Source: Muribaculaceae bacterium (GTDB lineage Bacteria; Bacteroidota; Bacteroidia; Bacteroidales; Muribaculaceae). From it: a DNA stretch of 19,149 nucleotides. The position numbers and the translations under genes are program-made. The stretch lies in NCBI GenBank assembly GCA_016287065.1, contig JAEEVB010000011.1:1-19149 (forward strand). Reading direction: 5' to 3'. The notes beneath the pieces are model-generated. The model had not been told where the DNA came from and ran no database searches. It saw only the letters and a program-made list of their open reading frames with translations. Positions 1 through 8,099 of the stretch are shown here, one piece after another (position 1 is the first letter of the stretch; each line of letters starts with the position of its first letter).

Positions 1-556
1 CTATCAATGCCTTGTCGATGTAGTCAACCACCACATCTTTCTGAATGGGAATGCCATTGGTGCCATAGGTGTAGTCAAGAAATGCCACTTTAAGGCCCTT
101 GATGGTCTGGATGCAAGGCAACTGCTTGGCGCGGGCGGCCGCGTTCACATAGGTGCCCACATGAGGTATCCCGAGTTTGTCGAGCACCTCGATGGTGCGC
201 ACGGCACCCTTGTCGCGACGGTCAAGGCAATGGTTATTGGCCGTGAGCAGCAGGTCGAAACCCGAACGCTGCAGTTGAGCGGCCCACTCGTCGGGCGCGC
301 TAAAGCAGGGGTAACCTGTATAGGGTGCACCACCAAGCGACACTTCCAGATTCACTACCGCGCAATCGGCACCTTGAATGTCGGGCTCAATATACTGGAA
401 ACACTCGCTATAATCATAGGTGTTGCCCCCGCGATGTGCCGCTGTGATTTGTGGCGCATGCTGCATGGCATCGCCAAAGAACACAAAATCCACATCACCG
501 CTATTGCCCAACAGCGACAACAGCGACAGGAACACGCCCGAGAAAAAACCGCTCAT
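1..556 (-). CDS. CapA-family metallophosphatase-like protein, N-terminal part
   Basis: The minus strand is open from an ATG at 556 to the window edge, giving 185 residues; the C-terminus is outside. The frame begins MSGFFSGVFLSLLSLLG, a short hydrophobic stretch that may be a signal sequence. It carries the marks of the CapA / poly-gamma-glutamate capsule synthesis metallophosphoesterase-like family: FGDAMQH (about residues 27-33), NLE followed by SLGG (69-76), NNHCLD (107-112), and a later FLDYTYGTNG (159-168). In this family the Asp, His, Asn and Glu positions line a metallophosphatase-type metal site. The substrate cannot be told from sequence; Bacteroidales homologues are generally annotated only as CapA family. 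It lies 20 bases downstream of folD on the same strand, so the two are probably co-transcribed. The family call is firm and the function is open. Confidence 0.85.
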   Translation of the reverse strand, partial: MSGFFSGVFLSLLSLLGNSGDVDFVFFGDAMQHAPQITAAHRGGNTYDYSECFQYIEPDIQGADCAVVNLEVSLGGAPYTGYPCFSAPDEWAAQLQRSGFDLLLTANNHCLDRRDKGAVRTIEVLDKLGIPHVGTYVNAAARAKQLPCIQTIKGLKVAFLDYTYGTNGIPIQKDVVVDYIDKALI

Positions 557-576
557 AAATGTTTATTGTTGAGTCA

Positions 577-1455
577 TTAATAAATCTTGCCTTGAGCCGC
601 CAGCAGTGTGTTCTGCATGAGCGACACAATGGTCATGGGGCCCACACCGCCCGGCACAGGGGTAATGTAGCTACACTTGGGAGCTACCTGCTCGAAGTCA
701 ACATCGCCATGCAGGCGCCATCCGCTCTTGGTCTCGGTCGATGGCAGACGTGTGGTACCCACGTCAATCACCACGGCACCCTCCTTCACCATGTCGGCCT
801 TCACGAATTCGGGCGAGCCGATAGCGGCAATCAGGATATCGGCCTCACGGGTAATCTCGGCCATATTCTTGGTGGCACTATGGCAAATGGTAACGGTGCA
901 GTTGCCGGGATTGGCCTTCTGAACCAGCATCGATGCCACAGGCTTGCCCACGATGTTGCTACGCCCCAGCACCACGCAGTGCTTGCCACGCGTCTCGATA
1001 TTATAGTGCTCAAGCAGCATGAGTATGCCCTGCGGAGTCGCTGAACGGAAACAAGGCAGACCTATCATCATGCGGCCCACATTGATGGGGTGGAAGCCGT
1101 CAACGTCTTTCCTGTGGTCGATGGCTTCAATCACCTTCTGCTCATCTATGTGCTTGGGCAGAGGCAGCTGCACAATAAAACCGTCAACACCTGGATCTTC
1201 GTTCAGTTTCTGAACTGTAGCGAGCAGTTCCTCTTCGCTCACGGTGTCTTCAAACCGCAACAACGATGACTGGAATCCGCACTCGGCGCACGATTTCACC
1301 TTGTTGCTCATATAAGACTCACTGCCACCGTCATGGCCCACCAGCACACCGGCCAGGTGAGGGCGACGCTTACCGGCTGCAACCATCTCCTCGACTTGGG
1401 CAGCGATCTTCTGCTTCACTTCTTTAGCTACACTCTTGCCATCAATTAATGTCAT
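577..1455 (-). CDS. folD: Bifunctional methylenetetrahydrofolate dehydrogenase/cyclohydrolase
   Basis: The 292-residue product is full length for FolD. The enzyme oxidises 5,10-methylene-THF to methenyl-THF with NAD(P) and hydrolyses it to 10-formyl-THF in the cytosol, feeding purine and formyl-methionine synthesis. Visible marks are the catalytic Tyr48...Lys52 pair in SYMSNK, DGFIVQLPLPKH, the KDVDGFHP block, the dinucleotide-binding GRSNIVGKP, and the C-terminal PVPGGVGPMT. The ATG at 1455 gives the usual FolD N-terminus. The gene follows ffh but a terminator lies between them, so folD probably has its own start; I found no convincing TAnnTTTG box in the short leader. The CapA-like gene follows after 20 bases. 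Confidence 0.97.
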   Translation of the reverse strand: MTLIDGKSVAKEVKQKIAAQVEEMVAAGKRRPHLAGVLVGHDGGSESYMSNKVKSCAECGFQSSLLRFEDTVSEEELLATVQKLNEDPGVDGFIVQLPLPKHIDEQKVIEAIDHRKDVDGFHPINVGRMMIGLPCFRSATPQGILMLLEHYNIETRGKHCVVLGRSNIVGKPVASMLVQKANPGNCTVTICHSATKNMAEITREADILIAAIGSPEFVKADMVKEGAVVIDVGTTRLPSTETKSGWRLHGDVDFEQVAPKCSYITPVPGGVGPMTIVSLMQNTLLAAQGKIY

Positions 1456-1490
1456 ATTGCTCTAGATTTTATAGGTTTTTAGCTTTATGG

Positions 1491-1527
1491 TTATAAAAAA
1501 AGGCACCTTCACTCGAGCAAAGGTGCC
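1491..1527 (-). terminator. Intrinsic terminator after ffh
   Basis: An 8-bp perfect stem, GGCACCTT (1502-1509) with AAGGTGCC (1520-1527), encloses a 10-base loop. Read on the minus strand it is followed at once by a run of seven U (1494-1500). It begins 17 bases past the ffh stop codon, so it should end the panC-panD-ffh transcript and separate it from folD. Confidence 0.88.
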
Positions 1528-1543
1528 CCTCTGTTTCTTAGAT

Positions 1544-2890
1544 TTATCTCCTGCCTGGCATGTTGGGCATATTGCGCATGTTGCGCATCATCTTCATGGG
1601 GTTCTTGGTGGTCACAGCCTGCATCATCTTGCGGGTCTGGTCAAACTGCTTAAGCAGGCGGTTCACCTCTTGAATGTTAGTGCCACTACCCATGGCAATG
1701 CGTTGACGACGACGACCGTTCATCACCTCGGGGTGTTCACGCTCATAGGGAGTCATTGAGTAGATAATGGCTTCAATGCTCTTGAAGGCATTGTCATCAA
1801 CATTTATGTCCTTGATAGCTTTGCCTACACCAGGAATCATCGAGGCCAGGTCCTTGATGCTACCCATCTTCTTGATTTGCTTGATTTGCTGCAAGAAGTC
1901 GTTGAAGTTGAACTGATTCTTTGCAATCTTCTTCTGCAACTTGCGGGCCTCCTCCTCGTCATACTGCTGCTGCATACGGTCAACGAACGACACAATGTCG
2001 CCCATGCCCAAGATACGGTCGGCCATACCAGCCGGACGGAACGGATCAATAGCCTCCATGCGCTCGCCAGTACCCACAAACTTGATGGGTTTGTTCACCA
2101 CCGAGCGAATTGAGAGAGCGGCACCACCACGAGTGTCACCATCGAGCTTGGTGAGCACCACGCCGTCGAAGTCGAGGCGGTCGTTAAACTCCTTGGCGGT
2201 GTTCACGGCATCCTGACCTGTCATCGAGTCAACCACAAATAGTGTTTCGGTGGGGTTGATTGCATCCTTAATGGCCTTGATCTCAGTCATCATCTTCTCA
2301 TCAATGGCTAGGCGGCCTGCAGTATCCACAATCACCAGGTCATTGCCCTTGCGACGGGCCTCGGCAATAGCATTGCGGGCTATGCTCACAGGATCTTGGC
2401 TATCGGGCTCACTATATACGGGAACGCCAATCTGTTCAGCAATCACCTTGAGTTGCTCAATAGCAGCAGGGCGATACACGTCACATGCCACCAGCATGGG
2501 GTTCTTGCCCTTCTCATGCTTCATCTTGCGGGCCAACTTGCCCGAGAAAGTGGTCTTACCAGAACCCTGCAGACCCGACATCAATATCACTGCCGGATTG
2601 CCGTCGATATTAAAGGGGGCTTGCTCTCCACCCATCAGTTCAGTGAGCTCATCGTGCACTATCTTAATCATCAGCTGGCTGGGCTTCACAGCATTAATCA
2701 CGTTCTGGCCCAGTGCCTTTGCCTTCACCGTGTCGGTGAATTGCTTCGCCACCTTATAGTTCACATCGGCGTCGAGCAGGGCACGACGAACATCCTTGAG
2801 GGTTTCTGCTACATTGATTTCGGTGATTTTGCCTTCACCTTTCAGTATCTTGAACGATCTTTCGAGTCTTTCGCTTAAATTATCAAACAT
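1544..2890 (-). CDS. ffh: Signal recognition particle GTPase Ffh (SRP54)
   Basis: The 448-residue product has the normal length. Ffh binds 4.5S RNA and signal sequences of nascent proteins and, with FtsY, delivers ribosomes to the inner-membrane translocon. An N-terminal four-helix N domain comes first, then the GTPase domain with the P-loop GLQGSGKTT (106-114), DVYRPAA (137-143), DTAGRL (189-194) and TKLDGDTRGG (247-256). The M domain occupies about residues 300-448, with the SMIPG loop, the RNA-binding region with GSGT followed by VNRLLKQF, and a Met-rich tail (MKMMRNMRNMPNM) typical of the signal-peptide groove. It lies 43 bases after panD on the same strand and is followed by a strong terminator, so it probably ends a panC-panD-ffh transcript. 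Confidence 0.98.
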   Translation of the reverse strand: MFDNLSERLERSFKILKGEGKITEINVAETLKDVRRALLDADVNYKVAKQFTDTVKAKALGQNVINAVKPSQLMIKIVHDELTELMGGEQAPFNIDGNPAVILMSGLQGSGKTTFSGKLARKMKHEKGKNPMLVACDVYRPAAIEQLKVIAEQIGVPVYSEPDSQDPVSIARNAIAEARRKGNDLVIVDTAGRLAIDEKMMTEIKAIKDAINPTETLFVVDSMTGQDAVNTAKEFNDRLDFDGVVLTKLDGDTRGGAALSIRSVVNKPIKFVGTGERMEAIDPFRPAGMADRILGMGDIVSFVDRMQQQYDEEEARKLQKKIAKNQFNFNDFLQQIKQIKKMGSIKDLASMIPGVGKAIKDINVDDNAFKSIEAIIYSMTPYEREHPEVMNGRRRQRIAMGSGTNIQEVNRLLKQFDQTRKMMQAVTTKNPMKMMRNMRNMPNMPGRR

Positions 2891-2933
2891 ATAAACTAAC
2901 TTTATTCTTCAGCTATTTCTGGGGTTAAGATTC

Positions 2934-3287
2934 TTACTTGATAAGTTTGTTGGTGTGTGTATCAGGGAACACAATGGCTGGCTTGAACTTGCGGGCCTCG
3001 TCGGGAGTCATAAAGGCATACGACATGATAATGACCACATCGCCAGGCTCCACCTTACGGGCAGCTGCGCCATTCAGGCAAATCTCGCCCTTTCCGCGCT
3101 CACCTTTAATCACATAGGTATCGAGGCGCTCGCCATTGTTATTGTCCACGACATACACACGCTCACCTTCGATAATATTGGCTGCATCCATCAAATCCTC
3201 ATCAATTGTGATGCTGCCAATGTAGTTCAGGTTCGCACCTGTAACGGTTACACGATGTATCTTCGATTTAACTACTTGTATCTGCAT
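2934..3287 (-). CDS. panD: Aspartate 1-decarboxylase proenzyme
   Basis: The 117-residue product is full length. It decarboxylates L-aspartate to beta-alanine for pantothenate and CoA. The proenzyme cleaves itself between Gly24 and Ser25 (YIGS), which yields the pyruvoyl cofactor. The other family residues are in place: Lys9, Tyr22, Arg54, Thr57, Tyr58 and Asn72 (LNGAAAR). The start lies one base after the panC stop codon, so the two are almost certainly translationally coupled. No separate PanM-type maturation factor is seen nearby, which fits a self-maturing type. Confidence 0.97.
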   Translation of the reverse strand: MQIQVVKSKIHRVTVTGANLNYIGSITIDEDLMDAANIIEGERVYVVDNNNGERLDTYVIKGERGKGEICLNGAAARKVEPGDVVIIMSYAFMTPDEARKFKPAIVFPDTHTNKLIK

Positions 3288-3288
3288 T

Positions 3289-4140
3289 TCAGCGTTCGTT
3301 TTTATATGTTATGTTATCAATTTCACGCACATCACCACAATACACCGTGATGCAACCCACCACATAGTCGGTGTCATTCCAGTCTTCTACCGGTTGTAGT
3401 GTTATACCGTCGCATATTGAGAAGTATTCAACCTCCATCTCAGGATAGGCATTGAGTGTAGCCACCACCCAGTCATGCGTCTGCTGCACGGTGTGGAATG
3501 TGGCAAACTCAAGGCTTTCCTTGAGAGTCTTATAGATGGCAGGAGCCACGCGACGAACCGTGGGTGTGAGACGCACGTTGCGACTACTCTTGGCCAGACC
3601 GTCGGCTTCACGCACACAGGGGCAAGGCACAATCTCAAGGTTGAAACCCAGTTGAGCCACCATAGCACGAATCACGGCAATCTGCTGGAAGTCCTTTTCG
3701 CCAAAGTAAGCACGGTCAGGTTCCACAAAGCTGAACAGCTTGCTCACAATCTGGCACACTCCGTTGAAGTGGCCAGGACGCATAGCACCTTCCATCACCT
3801 CAGCCACAGGACCCAGCTTGAACACGCGAGTGTCGGGTTCGGGATAGATATCGTCAACACTGGGCATGAATGCGATGTCCACTCCACACGACTCAAGCAT
3901 GGCGGCATCGGCCTCGGCAGTGCGCGGATAAGTACGCAAATCTTCCTTGTTATTAAACTGAGTGGGATTCAAAAACACACTCACCACCACCACATCATTT
4001 TCGCCACGGGCACGCACCACAAGCGATTTGTGACCTTCATGAAGGGCTCCCATCGTGGGCACCAGGCCTATGCTTTTGCCTTCTTTACGATACGACATCA
4101 CTGCCTGTCGCAGTTCCGTCGGGTTAGTTATAATCTTCAT
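3289..4140 (-). CDS. panC: Pantothenate synthetase (pantoate--beta-alanine ligase)
   Basis: The 283-residue product is full length. It condenses pantoate with beta-alanine using ATP through a pantoyl-adenylate, in the cytosol. The class I synthetase-like signatures are all present: PTMGALHEGH (28-37, HIGH-type), NPTQF (58-62), FGEKDFQQ (146-153), and READGLAKSSRN (177-188), which includes the KMSKS-like loop. The ATG at 4140 gives the standard N-terminus MKIITNPTELR. It is first in a panC-panD-ffh series and has a good Bacteroides-type promoter about 30 bases upstream of the ATG. panB, which makes the pantoate, is not in the window. Confidence 0.98.
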   Translation of the reverse strand: MKIITNPTELRQAVMSYRKEGKSIGLVPTMGALHEGHKSLVVRARGENDVVVVSVFLNPTQFNNKEDLRTYPRTAEADAAMLESCGVDIAFMPSVDDIYPEPDTRVFKLGPVAEVMEGAMRPGHFNGVCQIVSKLFSFVEPDRAYFGEKDFQQIAVIRAMVAQLGFNLEIVPCPCVREADGLAKSSRNVRLTPTVRRVAPAIYKTLKESLEFATFHTVQQTHDWVVATLNAYPEMEVEYFSICDGITLQPVEDWNDTDYVVGCITVYCGDVREIDNITYKNER

Positions 4141-4168
4141 TACAGTTTATCGATTTCTAAAATCTCTG

Positions 4169-4200
4169 CAAAATTAATACTCATTTATAATATAGGCAAA
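4169..4200 (-). promoter_or_regulatory. Bacteroides-type promoter of panC-panD-ffh
   Basis: On the minus strand a TTTG (4197-4200) is followed by 20 bases and then TAATTTTG (4169-4176), which matches the -33 / -7 consensus of the Bacteroides primary sigma factor (TTTG, 19-21 bases, TAnnTTTG). The -7 box ends 28 bases from the panC ATG, giving a short leader of about 20 bases. Confidence 0.72.
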
Positions 4201-4237
4201 TAAATTCGCCCTTTCTGCACGAATATCAAATAATATG

Positions 4238-4270
4238 CCAAATCTGTCATCAAGCCAAATTGATATCAAG
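4238..4270 (-). repeat. Two adjacent imperfect direct repeats upstream of panC
   Basis: Two copies stand end to end: 4238-4254 reads CCAAATCTGTCATCAAG and 4255-4270 reads CCAAATTGATATCAAG. They share the CCAAAT start and ATCAAG end and differ by one base in length. The second contains the perfect palindrome TTGATATCAA (4260-4269). They sit 38 bases upstream of the panC -33 element, between the hexosaminidase stop codon and the promoter. They could be a regulator site; chance similarity is possible in AT-rich DNA. Confidence 0.4.
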
Positions 4271-4278
4271 CAAATGCA

Positions 4279-6774
4279 TCACTCAAGCCACAAGTAGGTG
4301 GTGAGACTTTCACGACCCAGATACATAGCTTTAGCCTTCACCAGTTTCACGCCCTTTCCAATGGCCACAGGTGCCGTCCACACAGGAGATGTGGCATCGG
4401 GCTCACTACCGTCCAGTGTATAACGGATCACCTCGCCGCAATACTGGCTGTTGGCAAGCAGCTTGCCGTCCTTCACCACAATGCCTGGCTGCCCCAGCCT
4501 GAAAGCAAATCCACGACGCTTGAGCACGGGCAACTCGCTGCGACCTATCTTCAGGTTATAGGCGCGCATGCAGCCCTCAAAGTCCTGCTCGGCACCATTC
4601 TTCACAAACTCAGGAATAGCATTCCAGCCGCGTTCGCTCAGACCCAGCATCTTGGGCAGGCAGTACATTTGCACCTGTTCAAAGTTCCTGATGGTCTCGG
4701 CCCACAACTGGCCTTGAACACCAATGATGTTCTCCACCTTGCGCAAAGGCACCTTGCCCACCGCAGCATTCTCCATGTCGGTGGGAGTCCCGTCATACTG
4801 CATGCGAGCCGAGTGATAGATGTTGTAGGGTTGAGCATACCAGGTAGCATACTCATCGACTGCTCCACCCCAATGCAAGCCTTTTTCATACTGATGCCAA
4901 CCGTAAGCCATATCAATATAGAAATTGGTCACATTCGAGAGAATCACGGGATAACCGGCATTGGCTATCGTGTAAGGCACCGTGTCGCGGCGGCCCACCG
5001 TGCTCCAGGCATTCACACCAGCAAAGCGCTGGGGCATCACCGCATCATACTTAGCCGAGTTGTTCAGCGCCACTTCCTGCCAGCCTTCGATTTTGATACC
5101 TTTCTTGATCAAGTAGTCCGAGATGCGACGCAAGTAGTATTCATGCACATCGTGCTGTGTCTTCAACCCCTCGCGTGCCATAAGTGCCTTGACTGCGGGC
5201 GAGCCGTCCCATGCACTGCGGGCCACCTCATCGCCACCCAGGTGCAAAACATCGAGTTTGAGACCGGCATCTTTGTAGATTATAATCAAATCCTCGACCA
5301 CGGCCTGCAAGAAGTTGTAGACGCCGTCCTGTGCCACATTCAGCACATTGTCGTGATAACTCTGCGCCGAGGTGAAGTCTTGCTTGTCTTCATCATCCCA
5401 CAACTTGTATTGCTCTGCCTTGAGCTTATCGGTCGAGGCATATTTCGCATAGCGGTTCTTCATAGCCACAATGGCAGCACGGGCATGACCAGGTGTCTCG
5501 ATTTCAGGAATCACCTTAATGCCGTGAGCATCGGCATACTTGAGCAGTTCAATCATCTGCTCGCGAGTCAGGTAACCATTTGCGCTCTGTGTCAGGTCGT
5601 CGGGGTTGCCGTTGCCGTCAAAAATCTGAGCAAGGTATCCCTGTTCGGTGAGAGTGCATCCACGGCGCGAGGCCACCTCGGTGAGTTCTGGTATGCTGGG
5701 CATCTCCACACGCCATGCCTCGTCGTCGGTGAAGTGAAACTGCAGACGATTAATCTTATAGTACGACAGCAAGTCGATAAACCGTTTTAACTCGTCAAAG
5801 CGGGTAAAGTTGCGGGCAATATCGAGCATAAAGCCACGATAGGCCAAGTCAGGGGCATCTTTCACCTTTGCATGGTTCAGCTTGTGACCAGCGCTGTGGT
5901 CAAGAGCTGCAATCAGCGTCTTCACAGCGTTCATCAGTCCCGCTTCCGAAGCACCCGTGAGCACAATTGTATCTTTCTTTACCTGCAGTTCATAATACTC
6001 GCCATTGTTATTCAGCTTTTTATTGACATCGAGCCAAATTTTCGTGCGCTGACCGCCGCTCTCATAGATTCCGCGCTGGGCCAATTCGCTTAAGAGCAAC
6101 TTCTTGGCCTTGCGCACGCCTCCCTTGAGGAACTTAGTCTTGATGGTCACAAGATTGCCCACTTCGGTCGTTCCTGTGCCATATTCCACTGTCTTGGGGG
6201 TCGGGAAAATGTCGAACGAGCGGAACTCGGCCTGGCAACATCCCTCGCCCTTGAGACGGGCATTGAAGGCGTACATATAGTTACCATCAGGGTAATCGTG
6301 CTTGCGATTCACCCATTGCTTGGGGTCCTTGAGTTCAGAAATTGCTATTTTTGCTGCCAGAGGATGAGCATAGTCACCGTTCATCACCACATGTCCGCCC
6401 TGCGGCGTGTAGCATATATTCACCATTGTGCCACGCATGAGCATCTCCACCACCAGGCTATCGCCAGGCACAAGCGGCTTGTATGCCGCATTAGGAGTCA
6501 GGTGATAATAAGTGGTTGTAAGTTCCTTGATATCCACAGGGCAACCGGTTGGCAGCTTCAGCGCACGCGAGAACTGATTAAAGAAGAATTCCCAATTATC
6601 ACCAAGTGTGTCACCACTCACATTCTTCAACACAAAACGCGAGCTGTAGTAGCCTTGTTCGGCTTCGTTCTGGCCCATCTCCCAACGCACCACCAGCGGT
6701 GACTGCACTCTAGCCTGAACGCTTATGGCAACCACAGCTGTCATGGCAAGCATCATAAAACGATTTTTTCTCAT
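4279..6774 (-). CDS. Exported GH20 beta-N-acetylhexosaminidase, chitobiase-like
   Basis: The 831-residue product begins with a Sec signal peptide (about residues 1-21, MRKNRFMMLAMTAVVAISVQA). Residues about 26-150 resemble the chitobiase N-terminal carbohydrate-binding domain (RWEMG, NWEFFFNQF). A GH20b-type domain follows (about 190-300), then the GH20 barrel from YRGFMLDIARNF (312-323), with HFTDDEAWR (347-355), VIPEIETPGH (421-430) and the catalytic Asp515-Glu516 pair in HLGGDE. VQGQLWAE and SERGW close the barrel, and a C-terminal domain of about 70 residues (TLDGSEPD) resembles the chitobiase C-terminal domain. It removes terminal GlcNAc or GalNAc from glycans by substrate-assisted catalysis, in the periplasm or at the cell surface. 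Chitobiose, host glycans and peptidoglycan fragments are all possible substrates. It lies 7 bases after the phosphatase gene and is probably co-transcribed with it. Confidence 0.95.
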   Translation of the reverse strand: MRKNRFMMLAMTAVVAISVQARVQSPLVVRWEMGQNEAEQGYYSSRFVLKNVSGDTLGDNWEFFFNQFSRALKLPTGCPVDIKELTTTYYHLTPNAAYKPLVPGDSLVVEMLMRGTMVNICYTPQGGHVVMNGDYAHPLAAKIAISELKDPKQWVNRKHDYPDGNYMYAFNARLKGEGCCQAEFRSFDIFPTPKTVEYGTGTTEVGNLVTIKTKFLKGGVRKAKKLLLSELAQRGIYESGGQRTKIWLDVNKKLNNNGEYYELQVKKDTIVLTGASEAGLMNAVKTLIAALDHSAGHKLNHAKVKDAPDLAYRGFMLDIARNFTRFDELKRFIDLLSYYKINRLQFHFTDDEAWRVEMPSIPELTEVASRRGCTLTEQGYLAQIFDGNGNPDDLTQSANGYLTREQMIELLKYADAHGIKVIPEIETPGHARAAIVAMKNRYAKYASTDKLKAEQYKLWDDEDKQDFTSAQSYHDNVLNVAQDGVYNFLQAVVEDLIIIYKDAGLKLDVLHLGGDEVARSAWDGSPAVKALMAREGLKTQHDVHEYYLRRISDYLIKKGIKIEGWQEVALNNSAKYDAVMPQRFAGVNAWSTVGRRDTVPYTIANAGYPVILSNVTNFYIDMAYGWHQYEKGLHWGGAVDEYATWYAQPYNIYHSARMQYDGTPTDMENAAVGKVPLRKVENIIGVQGQLWAETIRNFEQVQMYCLPKMLGLSERGWNAIPEFVKNGAEQDFEGCMRAYNLKIGRSELPVLKRRGFAFRLGQPGIVVKDGKLLANSQYCGEVIRYTLDGSEPDATSPVWTAPVAIGKGVKLVKAKAMYLGRESLTTYLWLE

Positions 6775-6781
6775 AATATGT

Positions 6782-7270
6782 TTATTTTATTTTTGTCATT
6801 ATTTTATTAAGCAACTGAACACAAGCATCTTCAAGCAGGTCTAGAGCCAGTTCAAAACCCTCGCTGCCTTCATAATATGGGTCGGGCACATAATCGTAGT
6901 GAGGATTCTGCGTGATATAATCACCTATCATCACTATCTTCCGTTTCTCTTCAGGAGTACGGGCAAGACGTTCAAGGTCAATACGGTTTGCATCGTCCAT
7001 TGCCACAATCATGTCAAAGTCGCCCATGTCATAGCCAGTGATGCGACGGGCACGGTGCGTGAGTTCGTAGCCACGTCGACGAGCATGCACACGCATGCGT
7101 TGGTCTGGCAACTGACCACTATGGCCGCCATAGGTTCCTGCCGAGTCAATCTCGATTCGATTAGCCAAGCCACGCTCAGCAACCAGTTGGCGCAATACTT
7201 CTTCAGCAGCTGGAGAACGACATATATTGCCCAGGCACACTATCAGTATCTTATATTTCTTCCCGTCCAT
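6782..7270 (-). CDS. Low-molecular-weight protein tyrosine phosphatase
   Basis: The 162-residue product has the family length. The active-site loop CLGNICRS (Cys12 to Arg18, C-x5-R) stands at the N-terminus after a beta strand, and the general-acid loop is DPYYEG (Asp130). Cys12 would form the phosphocysteine and Asp130 would protonate the leaving group. Bacterial members act on tyrosine kinases and sugar-transfer enzymes of polysaccharide synthesis, or on small phosphates; no kinase or capsule gene is adjacent, so the target is unknown. The ATG at 7270 gives the usual distance to the P-loop. The hexosaminidase gene follows after 7 bases. Confidence 0.95.
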   Translation of the reverse strand: MDGKKYKILIVCLGNICRSPAAEEVLRQLVAERGLANRIEIDSAGTYGGHSGQLPDQRMRVHARRRGYELTHRARRITGYDMGDFDMIVAMDDANRIDLERLARTPEEKRKIVMIGDYITQNPHYDYVPDPYYEGSEGFELALDLLEDACVQLLNKIMTKIK

Positions 7271-7314
7271 CTCTTAATCTTATTTATTCGTCACCAATCT
7301 GGTGCTTGTGATTG

Positions 7315-7322
7315 CAAAGTTA
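7315..7322 (-). promoter_or_regulatory. Possible -7 box upstream of the tyrosine phosphatase gene
   Basis: TAACTTTG on the minus strand fits TAnnTTTG and lies 44 bases before the phosphatase ATG. No TTG or TTTG stands 19-21 bases upstream, so only half of a Bacteroides promoter is visible. Confidence 0.4.
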
Positions 7323-7427
7323 ATGAATATTTTACTACTTTCCTTTATTATTATGTGTTTTTCCCACATCCTCCAAAGTACAGCATGATATTATCTTGCA
7401 ATAGCACAAAAAATGTTCTACTCAGTA

Positions 7428-7459
7428 TTTGCTCACATGAAAAAAAACACTTACATTTG
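7428..7459 (+). promoter_or_regulatory. Bacteroides-type promoter of the nitroreductase-aroB operon
   Basis: TTTG (7428-7431), 20 bases, then TACATTTG (7452-7459) is a full match to the Bacteroides -33 / -7 consensus. The box ends 37 bases before the ATG at 7497. The four downstream genes are close or overlapping, so this promoter probably drives all of them. Confidence 0.75.
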
Positions 7460-7496
7460 TAGCAACGAATAACAACCGGAAATATTCTTTATCACA

Positions 7497-8099
7497 ATGA
7501 AAATAACAAATTTCATCATGGCAAGCATCTTATTTGCCTCCAGCGGCTTAGCAAATGCCGAAATTCTTCCCGAACCTCAAACCATGGGCGGACAGCCTCT
7601 TATGAAAGTGATGAACGAGCGTAAATCGAGCCGTGACATCGACCCGCAATCCTCTGTCACCAAGCAAGATTTGAGCAACATGCTGTGGGCGGCATGGGGC
7701 ATTACGCACGATGGCAAGCGCACCATTGGCACCGCCATGAATCGTCAGGAACTGGAAATCTATGTAATTACTGCCACTGAAATCAGCAAATACAGTGCTG
7801 AAGACAATACACTCACCGTGGTCAACACTGGTGATTTCCGCGACATCTCGGCCATGCAGGACTTTGCCAAGACTGCTCCCATCAACATTGTGCTTGTGGG
7901 CAACAATGAGAAGCAGAAGATGGCTGAATTCCAGCATTATGCTGCTGGGGCTGCCTCGCAAAACATATACCTCTACTGTGCTCAAGCCGGCCTCAAGACC
8001 GTGGTGAGAGCTGGTTGTGATCGCGAGAAGCTGGCACAAGCCATGAAACTAGACCCCGCCAAATTCAACATTCTCTATGTACAGACGGTGGGCAAATAA
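7497..8099 (+). CDS. Exported nitroreductase-family (SagB-like) flavoprotein
   Basis: The 200-residue product starts with a signal peptide (MKITNFIMASILFASSGLANA, cleavage near residue 21). The rest reads as a compact nitroreductase-fold protein: the FMN-phosphate-binding ERKSSRDID (41-49), LSNMLWAAWGI, a middle segment with VLVGNNE, and the helix HYAAGAASQNIYLYCAQAGL, which in this family packs against the flavin and dimer partner. Members reduce nitro compounds or quinones, or oxidise thiazoline/oxazoline rings (SagB/ThcOx). The substrate cannot be told here. Export is unusual for a flavoprotein but is seen in Bacteroidales members. The 3' end overlaps the next gene by 23 bases. Confidence 0.85.
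   Translation: MKITNFIMASILFASSGLANAEILPEPQTMGGQPLMKVMNERKSSRDIDPQSSVTKQDLSNMLWAAWGITHDGKRTIGTAMNRQELEIYVITATEISKYSAEDNTLTVVNTGDFRDISAMQDFAKTAPINIVLVGNNEKQKMAEFQHYAAGAASQNIYLYCAQAGLKTVVRAGCDREKLAQAMKLDPAKFNILYVQTVGK

Noticed and set aside
161..580. Plus-strand open frame at the left edge
   Set aside because: The minus strand encodes a CapA-type protein with conserved GDxMxH, NLE and NNHxxD motifs over the same bases.
559..1044. Plus-strand open frame opposite folD
   Set aside because: A mirror of the well-supported FolD frame, with no domain.
3475..4203. Plus-strand open frame of 242 codons opposite panC
   Set aside because: panC is complete on the other strand with its signatures and promoter; the antisense translation resembles nothing and is His/Thr-rich.
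4669..5790. Long plus-strand open frame of 373 codons opposite the hexosaminidase gene
   Set aside because: It is antisense to a full-length GH20 enzyme with all motifs, shows no recognisable domain, and is His/Val-rich as expected for a mirror frame.
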